Shown here: positions 1 through 8,110 of the stretch, in pieces
Position numbering within the stretch: position 1 is the first letter of the stretch
How the letters are laid out: each line of letters starts with the position of its first letter
Source: Microbulbifer celer
GTDB lineage: Bacteria > Pseudomonadota > Gammaproteobacteria > Pseudomonadales > Cellvibrionaceae
DNA length: 64,000 nucleotides
Direction of reading: 5' to 3'
NCBI RefSeq assembly: GCF_020991125.1
Contig: NZ_CP087715.1
Span: 496,001 to 560,000, forward strand
Translations under genes and position numbers: made by a program
The notes under the pieces: model-generated
The model's input: the letters and a program-made list of their open reading frames with translations, nothing else
Told to the model about the DNA's origin: nothing
The model's database searches: none

Positions 1-171
1 GAGACCGCAGGCGATCCGCCAGTACTGGTGGTTCGCCATGGTCTGCGGCCGTTATTGTCGCACTTTTTACGTCGCCGTCTGCGCCAGTTGGTGGTGCTAT
101 CACAGGCAGAAATTCCCGACGACCGCATGGTGAAAATCAGCAATGTGATCGGTGAGCGCACGGCGGCCTAA
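1..171 (+). CDS. flhA: FlhA, flagellar export gate protein (C-terminal end only)
   Basis: The window opens inside an open frame of 57 codons ending in TAA at 169-171. The translation contains VLVVRHGLRPLLSHFL and later LSQAEIPDDRMVKI, the pattern of the end of the FlhA cytoplasmic domain (a conserved R/LRP helix, then LS..EIP followed by a final beta strand). FlhA is the large inner-membrane subunit of the flagellar type III export gate whose cytoplasmic ring docks chaperone-substrate complexes. Only the last part is visible. fliA follows 154 bases later on the same strand with no flhF or fleN between, which fits a cluster controlled by FlhDC rather than by FleQ/FlrA. Confidence 0.85.
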   Translation, partial: ETAGDPPVLVVRHGLRPLLSHFLRRRLRQLVVLSQAEIPDDRMVKISNVIGERTAA

Positions 172-325
172 CGCCGGAATAAGCCCGTCCATGCCCGTTT
201 ATTCACCGCATACAAATTTTCCCGAGCATCAATAATGCACTTGGCTCCAGCAAGTGCCTGCTTTGGCACCGATAGCGGAGCGTGAAAAAAGAAAAGCCCG
301 CTCAAGGGGTAGCCGGGGGAGTACA

Positions 326-1021
326 ATGTATACAGCTCAGGGAACCATCAATCGGGATGCACTGCTGGAAGAACATCTGCCAGCGGTGCGTCGCCAGGCG
401 TTGTCATTGCAGGTCAAACTACCTTCCGGCATTGATCTTGATGACCTGATCCAGGCTGGCACCATTGGCCTTCTGGATGCGATGCAACGGTTTGATCCCA
501 ACGCCGGTGCGAGTTTTTCCACCTTTGCCAACCAGCGTATTCGCGGTGCCATGATTGATGAACTGCGTACCCGTGACTGGTTGCCGCGCAGTGTCCGCCG
601 CAATGCCCGCTTACTGGAACAGAGCCTGCGACAACTCGAGCAGCGACTCGGACGCGCCGCCGAAGAGCGGGAAATCGCCGCGGAGATGGGGGTTTCCCTA
701 GACGAGTATCACCGCCTGCTACTGGATACCAACTCCGGGCACCTGCTGCCGTTTGAGGAAATTGTGGCGGAAAGTGGTGAGCCCGAGGCTGGAGCCGGCG
801 CTCCGGCTACGCCTTTCAGTGCCCTGGTGGATCACGAGCAGCGAGAGCAGCTTGTTACCGCCATCGAGCAATTGCCCGAGCGGGAGAAGCTGCTCATGGC
901 GCTCTACTATCAGGAAGAACTCAATCTGAAGGAAATCGGCGTGGTTCTCGGTGTGACCGAGTCCAGGGTGTGCCAGTTGCACAGTCAGGCAATCAAGCGT
1001 TTGCGCACCAGATTGGTTTGA
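326..1021 (+). CDS. fliA: FliA, flagellar sigma factor sigma-28
   Basis: RNA polymerase sigma factor for late flagellar genes. Region 2 is plain (DDLIQAGTIGLLDAMQRFDP, then FSTFANQRIRGAMIDELR), followed by region 3 and a region 4 helix-turn-helix (LNLKEIGVVLGVTESRVCQL). An upstream GTG at 254 would add 24 basic, low-complexity residues; I prefer the ATG at 326, which has GGGGGA about six bases ahead and gives 231 residues, the usual FliA size. The upstream 172-325 stretch has a small inverted repeat (GCACTT 237-242 with AAGTGC 252-257). FliA is held by FlgM, encoded at 3367-3663, and probable target promoters are listed below. Confidence 0.96.
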   Translation: MYTAQGTINRDALLEEHLPAVRRQALSLQVKLPSGIDLDDLIQAGTIGLLDAMQRFDPNAGASFSTFANQRIRGAMIDELRTRDWLPRSVRRNARLLEQSLRQLEQRLGRAAEEREIAAEMGVSLDEYHRLLLDTNSGHLLPFEEIVAESGEPEAGAGAPATPFSALVDHEQREQLVTAIEQLPEREKLLMALYYQEELNLKEIGVVLGVTESRVCQLHSQAIKRLRTRLV

Positions 1022-1034
1022 TCAAAGCATGCCA

Positions 1035-1059
1035 GTAACGGCGGCGGTGCCGCCGTTAC
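1035..1059. terminator. Bidirectional hairpin between fliA and the TonB-like gene
   Basis: A perfect 10-bp inverted repeat (GTAACGGCGG / CCGCCGTTAC, loop CGGTG) lies in the 43-bp gap between the convergent stops of fliA (1021) and the next gene (1065). It lacks a clear U tract, so terminator function is inferred from its position and stability. Confidence 0.6.
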
Positions 1060-1064
1060 CTGCC

Positions 1065-1451
1065 TCAGCCATTGAGCTTGAATCGAATCGGAATGGTAAA
1101 ACTGTAGCTGTCTATACCCAGATTGGCGGGGATGGCCGGATACGGATTGGAGCGTTCCACGCTGCGCAGTGCTTCGCGGTTCAGGGAGGAATAATTGGAC
1201 TCCTCAACGACTTCGATGTCTTTCACCTGCCCACTCTTATCAATGGTGATTCTCAGGATGACATTTCCCTCTCGCCGTTTTCTTTCCGCACGCGCCGGAT
1301 AGCGGATATTTTTCATGGTGTGATTGTTGAGGATACTTGCATACTGCTCGACAGTACCCTGTTGCTTGACGCCACTCAGTCGCGGCGCAGCATCGACGGA
1401 CATGCCTGCTGCTAACAGAGGCAAAGCAAGGGCAAAGTAACGTAATTTCAT
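1065..1451 (-). CDS. Small secreted protein with a TonB C-terminal domain, probable sigma-28 target
   Basis: 128 residues from the ATG at 1451. A signal peptide (MKLRYFALALPLLAAGMSVDA) is followed by a single TonB C-terminal fold: RYPARAERKRREGNVILRI, then the D.SGQVKDIEVVEES strand-turn and SYSFTIPIRFKLNG at the end. Unlike real TonB it has no retained N-terminal anchor with ExbD-contact residues and no proline-rich spacer, so it should be a free periplasmic protein. An upstream start at 1547 would lie inside the promoter and leader and is rejected. It sits downstream of the EAL-HDOD gene but has its own FliA-type promoter (1529-1555), so it is probably expressed with late flagellar genes. 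The function is unknown; binding to peptidoglycan or to an envelope flagellar part is only a guess. Confidence 0.85.
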   Translation of the reverse strand: MKLRYFALALPLLAAGMSVDAAPRLSGVKQQGTVEQYASILNNHTMKNIRYPARAERKRREGNVILRITIDKSGQVKDIEVVEESNYSSLNREALRSVERSNPYPAIPANLGIDSYSFTIPIRFKLNG

Positions 1452-1528
1452 TTCGGGTTCCCGGTTGTGTGAATAGCCTTTCTGCCAGTAATTCGGCGTG
1501 GCAGGCAGATCAGTGCCTGCCTGAATAA

Positions 1529-1555
1529 CTATCGGCAGGGTGAGCATCGGCTTTA
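1529..1555 (-). promoter_or_regulatory. Sigma-28 promoter for the TonB-C-domain gene
   Basis: Read on the minus strand: TAAA (1555-1552), a 15-base spacer, then GCCGATAG (1536-1529). This matches the FliA consensus TAAA-N15-GCCGATAA at all but one base and is 78 bases upstream of the ATG at 1451. The predicted leader contains an 8-bp stem (GGCAGGCA 1500-1507 / TGCCTGCC 1514-1521, loop of six). Confidence 0.75.
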
Positions 1556-1558
1556 ATT

Positions 1559-1577
1559 CCGGGGAGAAAATCCCCGG
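1559..1577 (-). terminator. Hairpin after the flgM-flgN-HDOD operon
   Basis: A 7-bp perfect stem CCGGGGA / TCCCCGG with a five-base loop lies 40 bases past the stop of the EAL-HDOD gene and just ahead of the next promoter. There is no strong U run, so its role as terminator is an inference from position. Confidence 0.45.
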
Positions 1578-1616
1578 TCTCGCACAACTATTCGCATGGA
1601 CCGGGGAGGAGTGGGG

Positions 1617-2861
1617 TCAGTCGTCGTAGGTTAGCGCCTGCAGCGCCTGGCGCGCCCAGGAGACACTGTGGCGATAGGCGGTTTCATACACCGGTTTGCT
1701 ATCGATCAGGGTCAATTCAGAAAACGCCCCCCGCTCGTACAATTCCACCTCGCCAAGAGTGCGGCCGAGATCGCCGCTGCGGTGTAGCAGGGCATTTTTC
1801 ACATTCCGGTTCAGGGGAACCTGTTCCATCAGTTCCGGCATGGCGATATCCATCATCGCATCCAGCAGTGACAATAACCCCACAATAAAGTGATCGTTCG
1901 CATTGTTGTAGCCGGCCACTTCCGCCAGTACTTCGCACATACGTCCGCGTACCAGCATTTTGCGGGTCAATTCTTCCGGTTTGCCCCGTTCACCTTCCAC
2001 CAGAAACAGGCTGGCCCAGCGTTGGATCTCCTTCATTCCCAGCAGGCCGATGGCGTGGGAGATAGAGTTGACTTCCCGATGCAGGCTGACCGCTGCGGAA
2101 TTCACCAGCTTCAGGATCCGGTAGGTGAGCTTGGCGTCGCGCAGTGCGATCTCTTCCAGGCGTACGGGCGAGGCATCCGGGTTCTGTAGTTCGCTCAACA
2201 GCTCCAGTAACAATACCTTGTTGCCGCTGATTTTCTTGCCCTTGACCGTTGCCGGTGTGCTGAGGAAGTCGCCCTGGTAATAGGTAAAGCCGAGGGCCTG
2301 GCAGATGTTGAAGCGGTTTTTATCGGCCAGGTTGTCCGCCAGCGCTTCCACGCCATGTCTGCGCAGTTTCGCCATCGCTCTTTGCAGTTGGTCGTCGCTC
2401 ATGCGTGCCGTATCCAGCTTGACGATATGCACAACTTCCAGCATTGCATCCAGCTCGACGTCATCGGGATCGTACCCCGCCAGTGCAATCCGGTAGCCAC
2501 GCTTGGCCAGCTCCCGCAGTCGTTCCACCCGTTCGGAAGTCAGGAGTACATCCTCGGCAACCTCCAGAATATAGTGCTGCTGCGGCAGGTCGGGGAGTCC
2601 GGGTGCGAGGATTACATCGTCGGTCACCTTGAGGAAGCTCGGTACACTGCGGGTACTGCCCTGCTGGTACAGGCGGTTATAGTTTCCGAGAATGATCGGG
2701 CTGCTGGCCTCGATCTGTTCCAGAGTGGCGCCGCTGGCAGCGCGCTCGCCCTGTACCAATAATTCGAATGCGGCAACGTCCTGGTTGCGGGTATATACCG
2801 GCCTGCAGGCCAGCAGGACATCCAGAGTGTCGTCACTGATCACTTGACCTAGTGGTATCAC
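1617..2861 (-). CDS. EAL-HDOD signalling protein with degenerate EAL domain
   Basis: 414 residues from a GTG at 2861, chosen because AAGGAG lies eight bases upstream; a longer frame to 3110 would run across flgN. The first ~200 residues form an EAL-like domain, but the signature E-x-L-x-R is replaced by FELLVQ and later catalytic acids are not evident, so phosphodiesterase activity is unlikely. The second half is an HDOD domain (ELQNPDASPVRLEEIALRD; then RILKLVNSAAV and SHAIGLLGMKEIQRWASLFL). This YuxH-type architecture is known for c-di-GMP-linked regulatory proteins. It follows flgM and flgN on the same strand, so it is probably made late in flagellar assembly under the flgM promoter. Confidence 0.88.
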   Translation of the reverse strand: MIPLGQVISDDTLDVLLACRPVYTRNQDVAAFELLVQGERAASGATLEQIEASSPIILGNYNRLYQQGSTRSVPSFLKVTDDVILAPGLPDLPQQHYILEVAEDVLLTSERVERLRELAKRGYRIALAGYDPDDVELDAMLEVVHIVKLDTARMSDDQLQRAMAKLRRHGVEALADNLADKNRFNICQALGFTYYQGDFLSTPATVKGKKISGNKVLLLELLSELQNPDASPVRLEEIALRDAKLTYRILKLVNSAAVSLHREVNSISHAIGLLGMKEIQRWASLFLVEGERGKPEELTRKMLVRGRMCEVLAEVAGYNNANDHFIVGLLSLLDAMMDIAMPELMEQVPLNRNVKNALLHRSGDLGRTLGEVELYERGAFSELTLIDSKPVYETAYRHSVSWARQALQALTYDD

Positions 2862-2920
2862 GCGGAGGACTCCTTGATGGTGTTGTAGGGGATTCGGAAT
2901 TGAGAATATCGTGTGGTAAT

Positions 2921-3370
2921 TCAGGCGCGGGCGTCGACTTTCGTCGCGCGACCGCTGGCACGGCCATCGGGGCCGTAAAGGTTTTTGCCCGCGGCTTCCT
3001 GTAGCGCGTTGAGCAGGCGCTGGTTGTGTTCGGTACGGAGGCGGATCATCTCGCCATTGCTGGTGTTCATTGCGGCTGTTTCGGCGGCCAGGGTCAGCAG
3101 GGCGCGCCATTGCCCCGCGTAGCCGCCATCGCGGGCCGCCTGCTCATCGCCACTGCGATTGTTTGCATAACCCATGCGGGTGAGAAGCTGACGGCGCTGC
3201 TGTTCGAGACGGTTGATGTCTGCAACGCACTGCTGTTTTCTGTGGGCGATATTTGCAAGCTCGGCGCCATCGAGTTTTCCGCGACTGACCTGCTGTCGCT
3301 CTTCGAGCAGTTGCCCGTGAAGCGTTTCCAGTAGATGGAGGTGTTGCTGGAGAAGCGCTTCCGGGCTCAT
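2921..3370 (-). CDS. flgN: FlgN, export chaperone for hook-filament junction proteins
   Basis: 149 residues, almost wholly helical, with the FlgN pattern of an N-terminal helix (LLQQHLHLLETLHGQLLEER), a charged middle and a C-terminal helix ending NQRLLNALQEAAG that in the family binds FlgK and FlgL. It overlaps the flgM stop by four bases (ATGA), so the two are translationally coupled. The family keeps FlgK and FlgL unfolded for export and helps gate flgM translation in enterics. Confidence 0.88.
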   Translation of the reverse strand: MSPEALLQQHLHLLETLHGQLLEERQQVSRGKLDGAELANIAHRKQQCVADINRLEQQRRQLLTRMGYANNRSGDEQAARDGGYAGQWRALLTLAAETAAMNTSNGEMIRLRTEHNQRLLNALQEAAGKNLYGPDGRASGRATKVDARA

Positions 3371-3663
3371 GAATCGTCCGCAGGCGATTGTTCGCTGAGG
3401 CTGGCAATCAGCCGGTCAGCAATGCGCTCGGCATGTACGGTGAAAGCGCCGGAGGAAATGGCCTCGCGCAATTCTTCCACGCGCAGAGCGTCGATATCCT
3501 GGCTTTCGGGCAGGCTGGACGGATGGAGCTGGCTTGCGCCGGGAGCCGCGGGTGCGGATGTGGTTGTCGTGGCCCGCTGCGCGGTCTTGCTCGCGTGGTC
3601 GTTGCCTGTGGCCTCCTGCGCGCTGGTAGATGGCGTCAGCCGGGTAATGTTGTGGATTTTCAA
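3367..3663 (-). CDS. flgM: FlgM, anti-sigma-28 factor
   Basis: 98 residues from a TTG start at 3663. The upstream ATG at 3744 is rejected because the FliA promoter (3693-3719) lies between it and the TTG, CGGAG stands eight bases before the TTG, and the N-terminus then reads like other FlgMs (KIHNITRLTPSTSAQ). The middle is low-complexity and disordered (Thr, Ala, Ser, Gln). The C-terminal half (DIDALRVEELREAISSGAF, then AERIADRLIASL) is the sigma-28-binding helix pair. FlgM blocks FliA until the hook is finished and is then secreted. Rare TTG initiation may tune its dose. Confidence 0.92.
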   Translation of the reverse strand: MKIHNITRLTPSTSAQEATGNDHASKTAQRATTTTSAPAAPGASQLHPSSLPESQDIDALRVEELREAISSGAFTVHAERIADRLIASLSEQSPADDS

Positions 3664-3692
3664 CCCGTATTCTCCGTAGTGTTTCCAGCTGT

Positions 3693-3719
3693 TTATCGGC
3701 GGGAAGGGCGCCCGCTTTA
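3693..3719 (-). promoter_or_regulatory. Sigma-28 promoter for flgM-flgN-HDOD
   Basis: On the minus strand TAAA (3719-3716), 15 bases, GCCGATAA (3700-3693): an exact FliA consensus. Its position 30 bases before the TTG at 3663 also decides the flgM start. Confidence 0.9.
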
Positions 3720-3729
3720 GCTGGAGTCC

Positions 3730-3745
3730 TGTGATCTGTGTCACG
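3730..3745. promoter_or_regulatory. CRP-like palindrome upstream of flgM
   Basis: TGTGATCTGTGTCACG, nine of ten core bases of TGTGA-N6-TCACA. It lies in the flgA-flgM gap, centred about 50 bases ahead of the expected flgM transcription start. Near-identical 16-mers precede flhDC (34437) and the fimbrial pilin (41426). Binding by CRP or a relative is inferred. Confidence 0.6.
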
Positions 3746-3754
3746 ATTTGGTAA

Positions 3755-4441
3755 TCAATTTCTGCCTGTCGTCACATGTATCTGTCCGCGCCCGCTGACT
3801 CGGCCGGAAATGATTTGTCGGTCCGGGAGTCGCACCCGAACCTTGTCTCCCATCGCTCCCTCATCCAGTGCGCGTCCCTCCCGCTGTATGTTGAAGCCCC
3901 TCCCGGCGGCAACCAGGGTAACCGTCTGTCGCCTTTTTACCAGTGCGCGTTGCTGTAACTGGTATTGCTGCACGGGGGTGCCGGCGCGCAGTGGACGGCG
4001 GCTCTCCAGGCCGAGCATTTCTTTCCTTTTCAGCAGGGTGCCTGTTGGGAGCGCGCTGATTTCTCCCTTTTCCCGCCGTAATAACTCCTCGGTGATCGTA
4101 GTGCCAGCGGGAATGTTTTCTCGCGGCACCCAGTAGTTCCCGAGTACCGCGACCTGGGCCTGCAGGTAGCGGGTGCTACCGGAAGCGCAACGTATGCCCA
4201 CGGTAATTCGCCCCCAATCGGGCTGATTTTTGCTCGGCAGAAAGGCTTCCGGTGCAGCGCAGTGTGGCCAGTGTGCGGAAGGTTCTGCGACCTTTATCTG
4301 AACCTTGTTGCCCAGGTGTCGGCTGCGCTGCTCGAGAAACGCGTGGGCAATATCCACTGGACTTTCCGCGGCGTCAGCTGCACTTGCAAATAGGGTGAGC
4401 GCCGATGTCAGTAGCAGAATTAACCTGCGGTTTTTCTTCAT
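3755..4441 (-). CDS. flgA: FlgA, P-ring assembly chaperone
   Basis: 228 residues from the ATG at 4441 (CGGAA just upstream); an ATG at 4465 would add eight residues without a ribosome site. A signal peptide (KKNRRLILLLTSALTLFASA) targets the periplasm. It is followed by the FlgA N-terminal region with a paired-Cys motif (WPHCAAPEAF ... IRCASG) and the C-terminal SAF-like region (VPRENIPAGTTITEELL; RPLRAGTPVQQYQL; INREGRALDEG-type repeat; VRVRLPDRQIISGRV). FlgA helps FlgI form the P ring. It is divergent from flgB across 159 bases, as in many gammaproteobacteria. Confidence 0.92.
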   Translation of the reverse strand: MKKNRRLILLLTSALTLFASAADAAESPVDIAHAFLEQRSRHLGNKVQIKVAEPSAHWPHCAAPEAFLPSKNQPDWGRITVGIRCASGSTRYLQAQVAVLGNYWVPRENIPAGTTITEELLRREKGEISALPTGTLLKRKEMLGLESRRPLRAGTPVQQYQLQQRALVKRRQTVTLVAAGRGFNIQREGRALDEGAMGDKVRVRLPDRQIISGRVSGRGQIHVTTGRN

Positions 4442-4600
4442 TCTGTTCCGGGCAGATTGCGACATTTAGCCAGCATTGTAAAAGTCGGCGTATGCATTGA
4501 AGAGGAGAAATGGCTGCAAAACCTGTCCCTTTTTGTGCGTTTGGCTGGCCAGCCCGGTCTGTAGTCTTCAGCCTGCAGAAAAAACATCGGGAGATCCGGG

Positions 4601-5008
4601 ATGATTGATCGACTCAGCGCAGCGCTCAATTTTGACCAGCAGGCATTGGGCTTGCGTCACCAGCGCCAGAAGGTGTTGGCCAGTAATATCGCCAACGGCG
4701 ATACGCCAAATTACAAGGCGCGGGATTTCAATTTTTCCGATGCGCTCGCCCAGGCTTCGCGCAGCGGCAATGCCGGATCGCTGGCAACTGCGACTACCTC
4801 ATCGCGCCACCTGAAAGGGAAAGGTAGCAGTACTGCACAGGAAGAACTGCTTTACCGGGTGCCGGACCAGCCCAGCCTGGATGGCAACACGGTCAATATG
4901 GATGTGGAACGCAGCCAGTTTACCGACAACTCGGTGCGCTACCAGACCGCTCTGACCCTGCTCAACAGCCGTATACGCGGACTCAAATCGGCGATGCAGC
5001 CTGAATAA
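4601..5008 (+). CDS. flgB: FlgB, proximal rod protein
   Basis: 135 residues, first of the flgBCDEFGHIJ run. It has the rod-protein N-terminus ([30 protein letters not shown] split around the conserved N.AN..TP.Y motif) and a C-terminal helix ([19 protein letters not shown]). CGGGAG precedes the ATG. FlgB sits at the base of the rod next to FliE and the MS ring. FlgC follows 17 bases later. Confidence 0.95.
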   Translation: MIDRLSAALNFDQQALGLRHQRQKVLASNIANGDTPNYKARDFNFSDALAQASRSGNAGSLATATTSSRHLKGKGSSTAQEELLYRVPDQPSLDGNTVNMDVERSQFTDNSVRYQTALTLLNSRIRGLKSAMQPE

Positions 5009-5025
5009 TTCAACGGGATTTCACT

Positions 5026-5433
5026 ATGTCTATGTTTTCGATTTTTGAGATTTCCGGCTCTGCCATGGCGGCCCAGGGTCAGCGCATGAACGTCACCGCG
5101 AGCAATCTCGCCAATGCCGATAGCGTGGCCGGCCCCAACGGAGAGGCTTACCGGGCAAAGCATCTGGTTTTTCAGGCGCGCGCCCAAGAGGGCAGTGGGA
5201 TCGGTGGTGTGCAGGTGACGGGATTGGTGGAAGACAACGCACCCCTGCGCCAGGAATACCGTCCCGAGCACCCGCTGGCGGACGAAGCCGGTTACGTGAG
5301 CCTGCCGAACGTGGAGCCGGTCAATGAAATGGTCGACATGATCGCCGCATCGCGCTCCTACCAGGCGAATGTGGAAGTGCTGAACACCAGCAAACAGCTG
5401 ATGCTGAAAACCCTGACCCTGGGAGAAAACTGA
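5026..5433 (+). CDS. flgC: FlgC, proximal rod protein
   Basis: 135 residues with both terminal rod motifs: [20 protein letters not shown] followed by NLANADSV, and the C-terminal [20 protein letters not shown] with a final leucine-rich helix. It is exported through the flagellar type III apparatus and stacks on FlgB. The stop overlaps the start of flgD (TGATG), so coupling is likely. Confidence 0.95.
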   Translation: MSMFSIFEISGSAMAAQGQRMNVTASNLANADSVAGPNGEAYRAKHLVFQARAQEGSGIGGVQVTGLVEDNAPLRQEYRPEHPLADEAGYVSLPNVEPVNEMVDMIAASRSYQANVEVLNTSKQLMLKTLTLGEN

Positions 5434-6113
5434 TGGCCGTGAGCAACACCATCGACAGCAGCGTGCGCTCTGCACTGAACGTCACTTCAGGTGCGAGTAC
5501 CACCAGCGGCAGTGCCGACCTGCAGGACAGCTTCATGACCCTGCTGGTGGCACAACTGCAGAACCAGGACCCGATGAACCCGATGGAAAATGCGGAAATG
5601 ACCTCGCAACTCGCGCAGATCAACACCGTTAGTGGCATCGAGTCTCTTAATGAAACCCTCGCCGGCATTAACGGCCAATTGGATACCAGCCAGATGCTGC
5701 AGGCAGCGGACATGATCGGTAAAGGCGTGCTGGTGGCCGGCGACCGCGTGCTGGTGGGTGAGGAAGGTGCGACCACCCCCTTCGGCGTGGAACTGGCACA
5801 GGCGGCAGATGAAGTCCAGATCACCATCCGCAATGCCAGTGGTGAAGTGATTCGCACTTTTGAACCCTTTGCCATGGATGCCGGAGTGGAGTCGTTCACC
5901 TGGGATGGCACCACCAACGACGGCGGTGTGGCCGCTGAAGGGTCATACACCATTGAGGTTACCGCCACGGCCAACGGTGATTCCGTTACCGCCAGTGCGC
6001 TCAATTATGCGCTGGTCAGTGGTGTCAGCCTGAGCGGGCAGGGTGTACCCCTGCTTGACCTGGGCGGCATCACGGAGCCGGTCGATCTCGACGATATTCG
6101 GCAGATTCTTTAA
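5433..6113 (+). CDS. flgD: FlgD, hook cap
   Basis: 226 residues. The conserved FlgD N-terminus is present (DSFMTLLVAQLQNQDPMNPM and then NAEMTSQLAQINTVSGIE), which carries the export signal and cap contacts. It is followed by a Tudor/FnIII-like region ending in the FlgD Ig-like domain (WDGTTNDGGVAAEGSYTIEV). The protein caps the growing hook and is replaced by FlgK. It lies between flgC and flgE as usual. Confidence 0.95.
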   Translation: MAVSNTIDSSVRSALNVTSGASTTSGSADLQDSFMTLLVAQLQNQDPMNPMENAEMTSQLAQINTVSGIESLNETLAGINGQLDTSQMLQAADMIGKGVLVAGDRVLVGEEGATTPFGVELAQAADEVQITIRNASGEVIRTFEPFAMDAGVESFTWDGTTNDGGVAAEGSYTIEVTATANGDSVTASALNYALVSGVSLSGQGVPLLDLGGITEPVDLDDIRQIL

Positions 6114-6136
6114 TTCTCTGATTCAAGGAAAAGACT

Positions 6137-7327
6137 ATGGGTTTTTCACAGGCGCTCAGCGGCCTCAATAGCGCAGCCACCAACCTCGATGTGGTGGGTA
6201 ACAATATCGCCAACTCCCAGACCGTAGGGTTCAAAGGTTCCAGCGTACAGTTTGCGGATGTCTACACCGGCGCAATGGCCGGGCAGGGTACCCGTGTAGC
6301 TGCCGTGTTGCAGGATTTTTCCAATGGCACTCTGGAGGCCACCGGGCGCAACCTGGATCTCGGCATCAATGGCAATGGTTTCTTCCGTTTCACCCAGGCC
6401 GGTGAAGTGGTTTATTCCCGCAACGGACAGCTGACCCTGACGGCCGACGGCTACCTGCAGAACGCGCAGGGCGCGCGCCTGACCGGTTTCCCCGCCGGTG
6501 TCGGTACCGGTGGCCAGCCGGTAGACCTGCAGGTGCCCGCAGGTGCAATGAACGCCACCGCCACCACCGGCGTGGAGGCGTCATTCAATCTTGACGCCAC
6601 CGTGGACAGCATCGATCGCGCGACCGTGCCATTCAGCACCACCGACAGCGACAGCTACTCCTATGCCAATACCGGTACGGTCTACGATTCGCTCGGTGTC
6701 CAGCACACCATGACCACCTATTTCACCAAGACCGCCGACAACACCTGGGAAGTGCGGGTGGCGGTAGACGGCAATGAGGATGCTGCCAATACCGGGGAAC
6801 TGGTATTCGATAACAACGGTACCCTCAACGAAGCCGGGAGCACTTTCCCGACCTACGGTTTCACCCCGGGTGGTGGCGCCGAGCCACTGAATTTTTCCAT
6901 CAGCTTTGACGGTTCTACCCAGTTCGGCAACGACTTCGCGCTGGATTCCCTGACCCAGAACGGCTATGCCGCCGGTGCGCTGGTGGGGATCACCATTGAT
7001 GACGATGGCACCCTGATTGGCAACTATGCCAATGAAAAAAGCCAGAACCTGGGTGTGATTGCACTGGCAAACTTCCGCAACCCGGAAGGTCTGACATCCA
7101 AGGGCGATAACGTGTGGGTGGAAACCGGTGCGTCCGGCCAGCCACTGTTGGGCCTCGCCGGTGCGGGGCAGTTCGGCACCCTCGAATCCGGCGCAGTGGA
7201 AACCTCCAATGTGGATCTGACCCGCGAACTCGTGGACCTGATTGTTGCCCAGCGCAACTACCAGGCGAATACCCAGACCATCAAGGTGCAGGACGAAGTA
7301 CTGCAGGCCGCGGTCAACCTGCGCTGA
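6137..7327 (+). CDS. flgE: FlgE, hook protein
   Basis: 396 residues. The N-terminal motif is SGLNSAATNLDVVGNNIANS followed by QTVGFKGS. The middle shows hook D1/D2 features (GNGFFRFTQAGEVVYSRNG; later YDSLGVQHTMTTYF). The C-terminus ELVDLIVAQRNYQANTQTIK is the coiled-coil partner of the N-terminus. AAGGAAAAG precedes the ATG. The length is typical for a gammaproteobacterial FlgE. It forms the curved universal joint between rod and filament. Confidence 0.96.
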   Translation: MGFSQALSGLNSAATNLDVVGNNIANSQTVGFKGSSVQFADVYTGAMAGQGTRVAAVLQDFSNGTLEATGRNLDLGINGNGFFRFTQAGEVVYSRNGQLTLTADGYLQNAQGARLTGFPAGVGTGGQPVDLQVPAGAMNATATTGVEASFNLDATVDSIDRATVPFSTTDSDSYSYANTGTVYDSLGVQHTMTTYFTKTADNTWEVRVAVDGNEDAANTGELVFDNNGTLNEAGSTFPTYGFTPGGGAEPLNFSISFDGSTQFGNDFALDSLTQNGYAAGALVGITIDDDGTLIGNYANEKSQNLGVIALANFRNPEGLTSKGDNVWVETGASGQPLLGLAGAGQFGTLESGAVETSNVDLTRELVDLIVAQRNYQANTQTIKVQDEVLQAAVNLR

Positions 7328-7342
7328 TAGGGGAGTCAAACC

Positions 7343-8098
7343 ATGGACCGCATTCTCTACACCGCCATGAGCGGCGCGCGCCAGAGCATGGAACAACAGT
7401 CGGTGGTGAGCCACAACCTGGCCAACGCCACGACGTCTGGATTCCGCGCGCAGCTCAGTGCCATGCGTGCCGTGCCGGTGCAGGGCGATGGCCAGCTGGC
7501 CACGCGCACCTCGGTGGTCGCTTCCACACCGGGGGCAGATTTTAATCCCGGGCCGATTAACGCCACCGGTCGCGACCTGGATGTGGCCCTGCAGGGCAAC
7601 GCCTGGCTCGCGGTACAGGCCGGTGACGGTGCCGAAGCCTATACCCGTCGCGGCGACCTGCAGGTGGATGCCACCGGCATGCTCACCAGTGGTGGCCGCC
7701 CGGTAGTGGGGGATAACGGTCCCATTGTGGTACCGCTGGGTGCGAGCCTGTCCATGGGTGCCGACGGCACCGTCAGTGCCATCGGCGCCGGCGAGGATCC
7801 GGAGTCACTGGTTCAGGTGGGTCGGCTGAAGCTGGTGTCACCGGGTGAGGCGGGGCTGGAACGCGGCAGTGACGGCCTTTTCCGGGCCTATGCCGCCCCA
7901 GGCACCGCCGCCGACCCGCTGCCCCGGGACGAACAGGCGCGATTGATCAGCGGCTCGCTGGAAGGCAGCAACGTCAATCCGGTGGAATCCATGGTCGCGA
8001 TGATCGACAGCGCGCGCCGCTACGACATGCAGCTCAAGGTGATCGAAAGCACTGATGAAAACGGGCGCCAGGCGGACAGCCTGCTGTCGCTCGACTAA
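7343..8098 (+). CDS. flgF: FlgF, proximal rod protein
   Basis: 251 residues. N-terminal MSGARQSMEQQSVVSHNLAN is followed by ATTSGFRAQL, the middle shows the rod pattern (GPINATGRDLDVALQGNAWL; YTRRGDLQVDATG), and the C-terminus has VNPVESMVAMIDSARRYDMQ. It is smaller than FlgE and paired with flgG downstream (12-base gap), which together identify FlgF. Confidence 0.95.
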   Translation: MDRILYTAMSGARQSMEQQSVVSHNLANATTSGFRAQLSAMRAVPVQGDGQLATRTSVVASTPGADFNPGPINATGRDLDVALQGNAWLAVQAGDGAEAYTRRGDLQVDATGMLTSGGRPVVGDNGPIVVPLGASLSMGADGTVSAIGAGEDPESLVQVGRLKLVSPGEAGLERGSDGLFRAYAAPGTAADPLPRDEQARLISGSLEGSNVNPVESMVAMIDSARRYDMQLKVIESTDENGRQADSLLSLD

Positions 8099-8110
8099 GG
8101 GGAAATCGAA

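Noticed and set aside
1065..1451. Annotation of this gene as an energy-transducing TonB
   Set aside because: The N-terminal segment is a cleavable-type signal without TonB anchor features or a proline-rich spacer, and no exbB/exbD is nearby.
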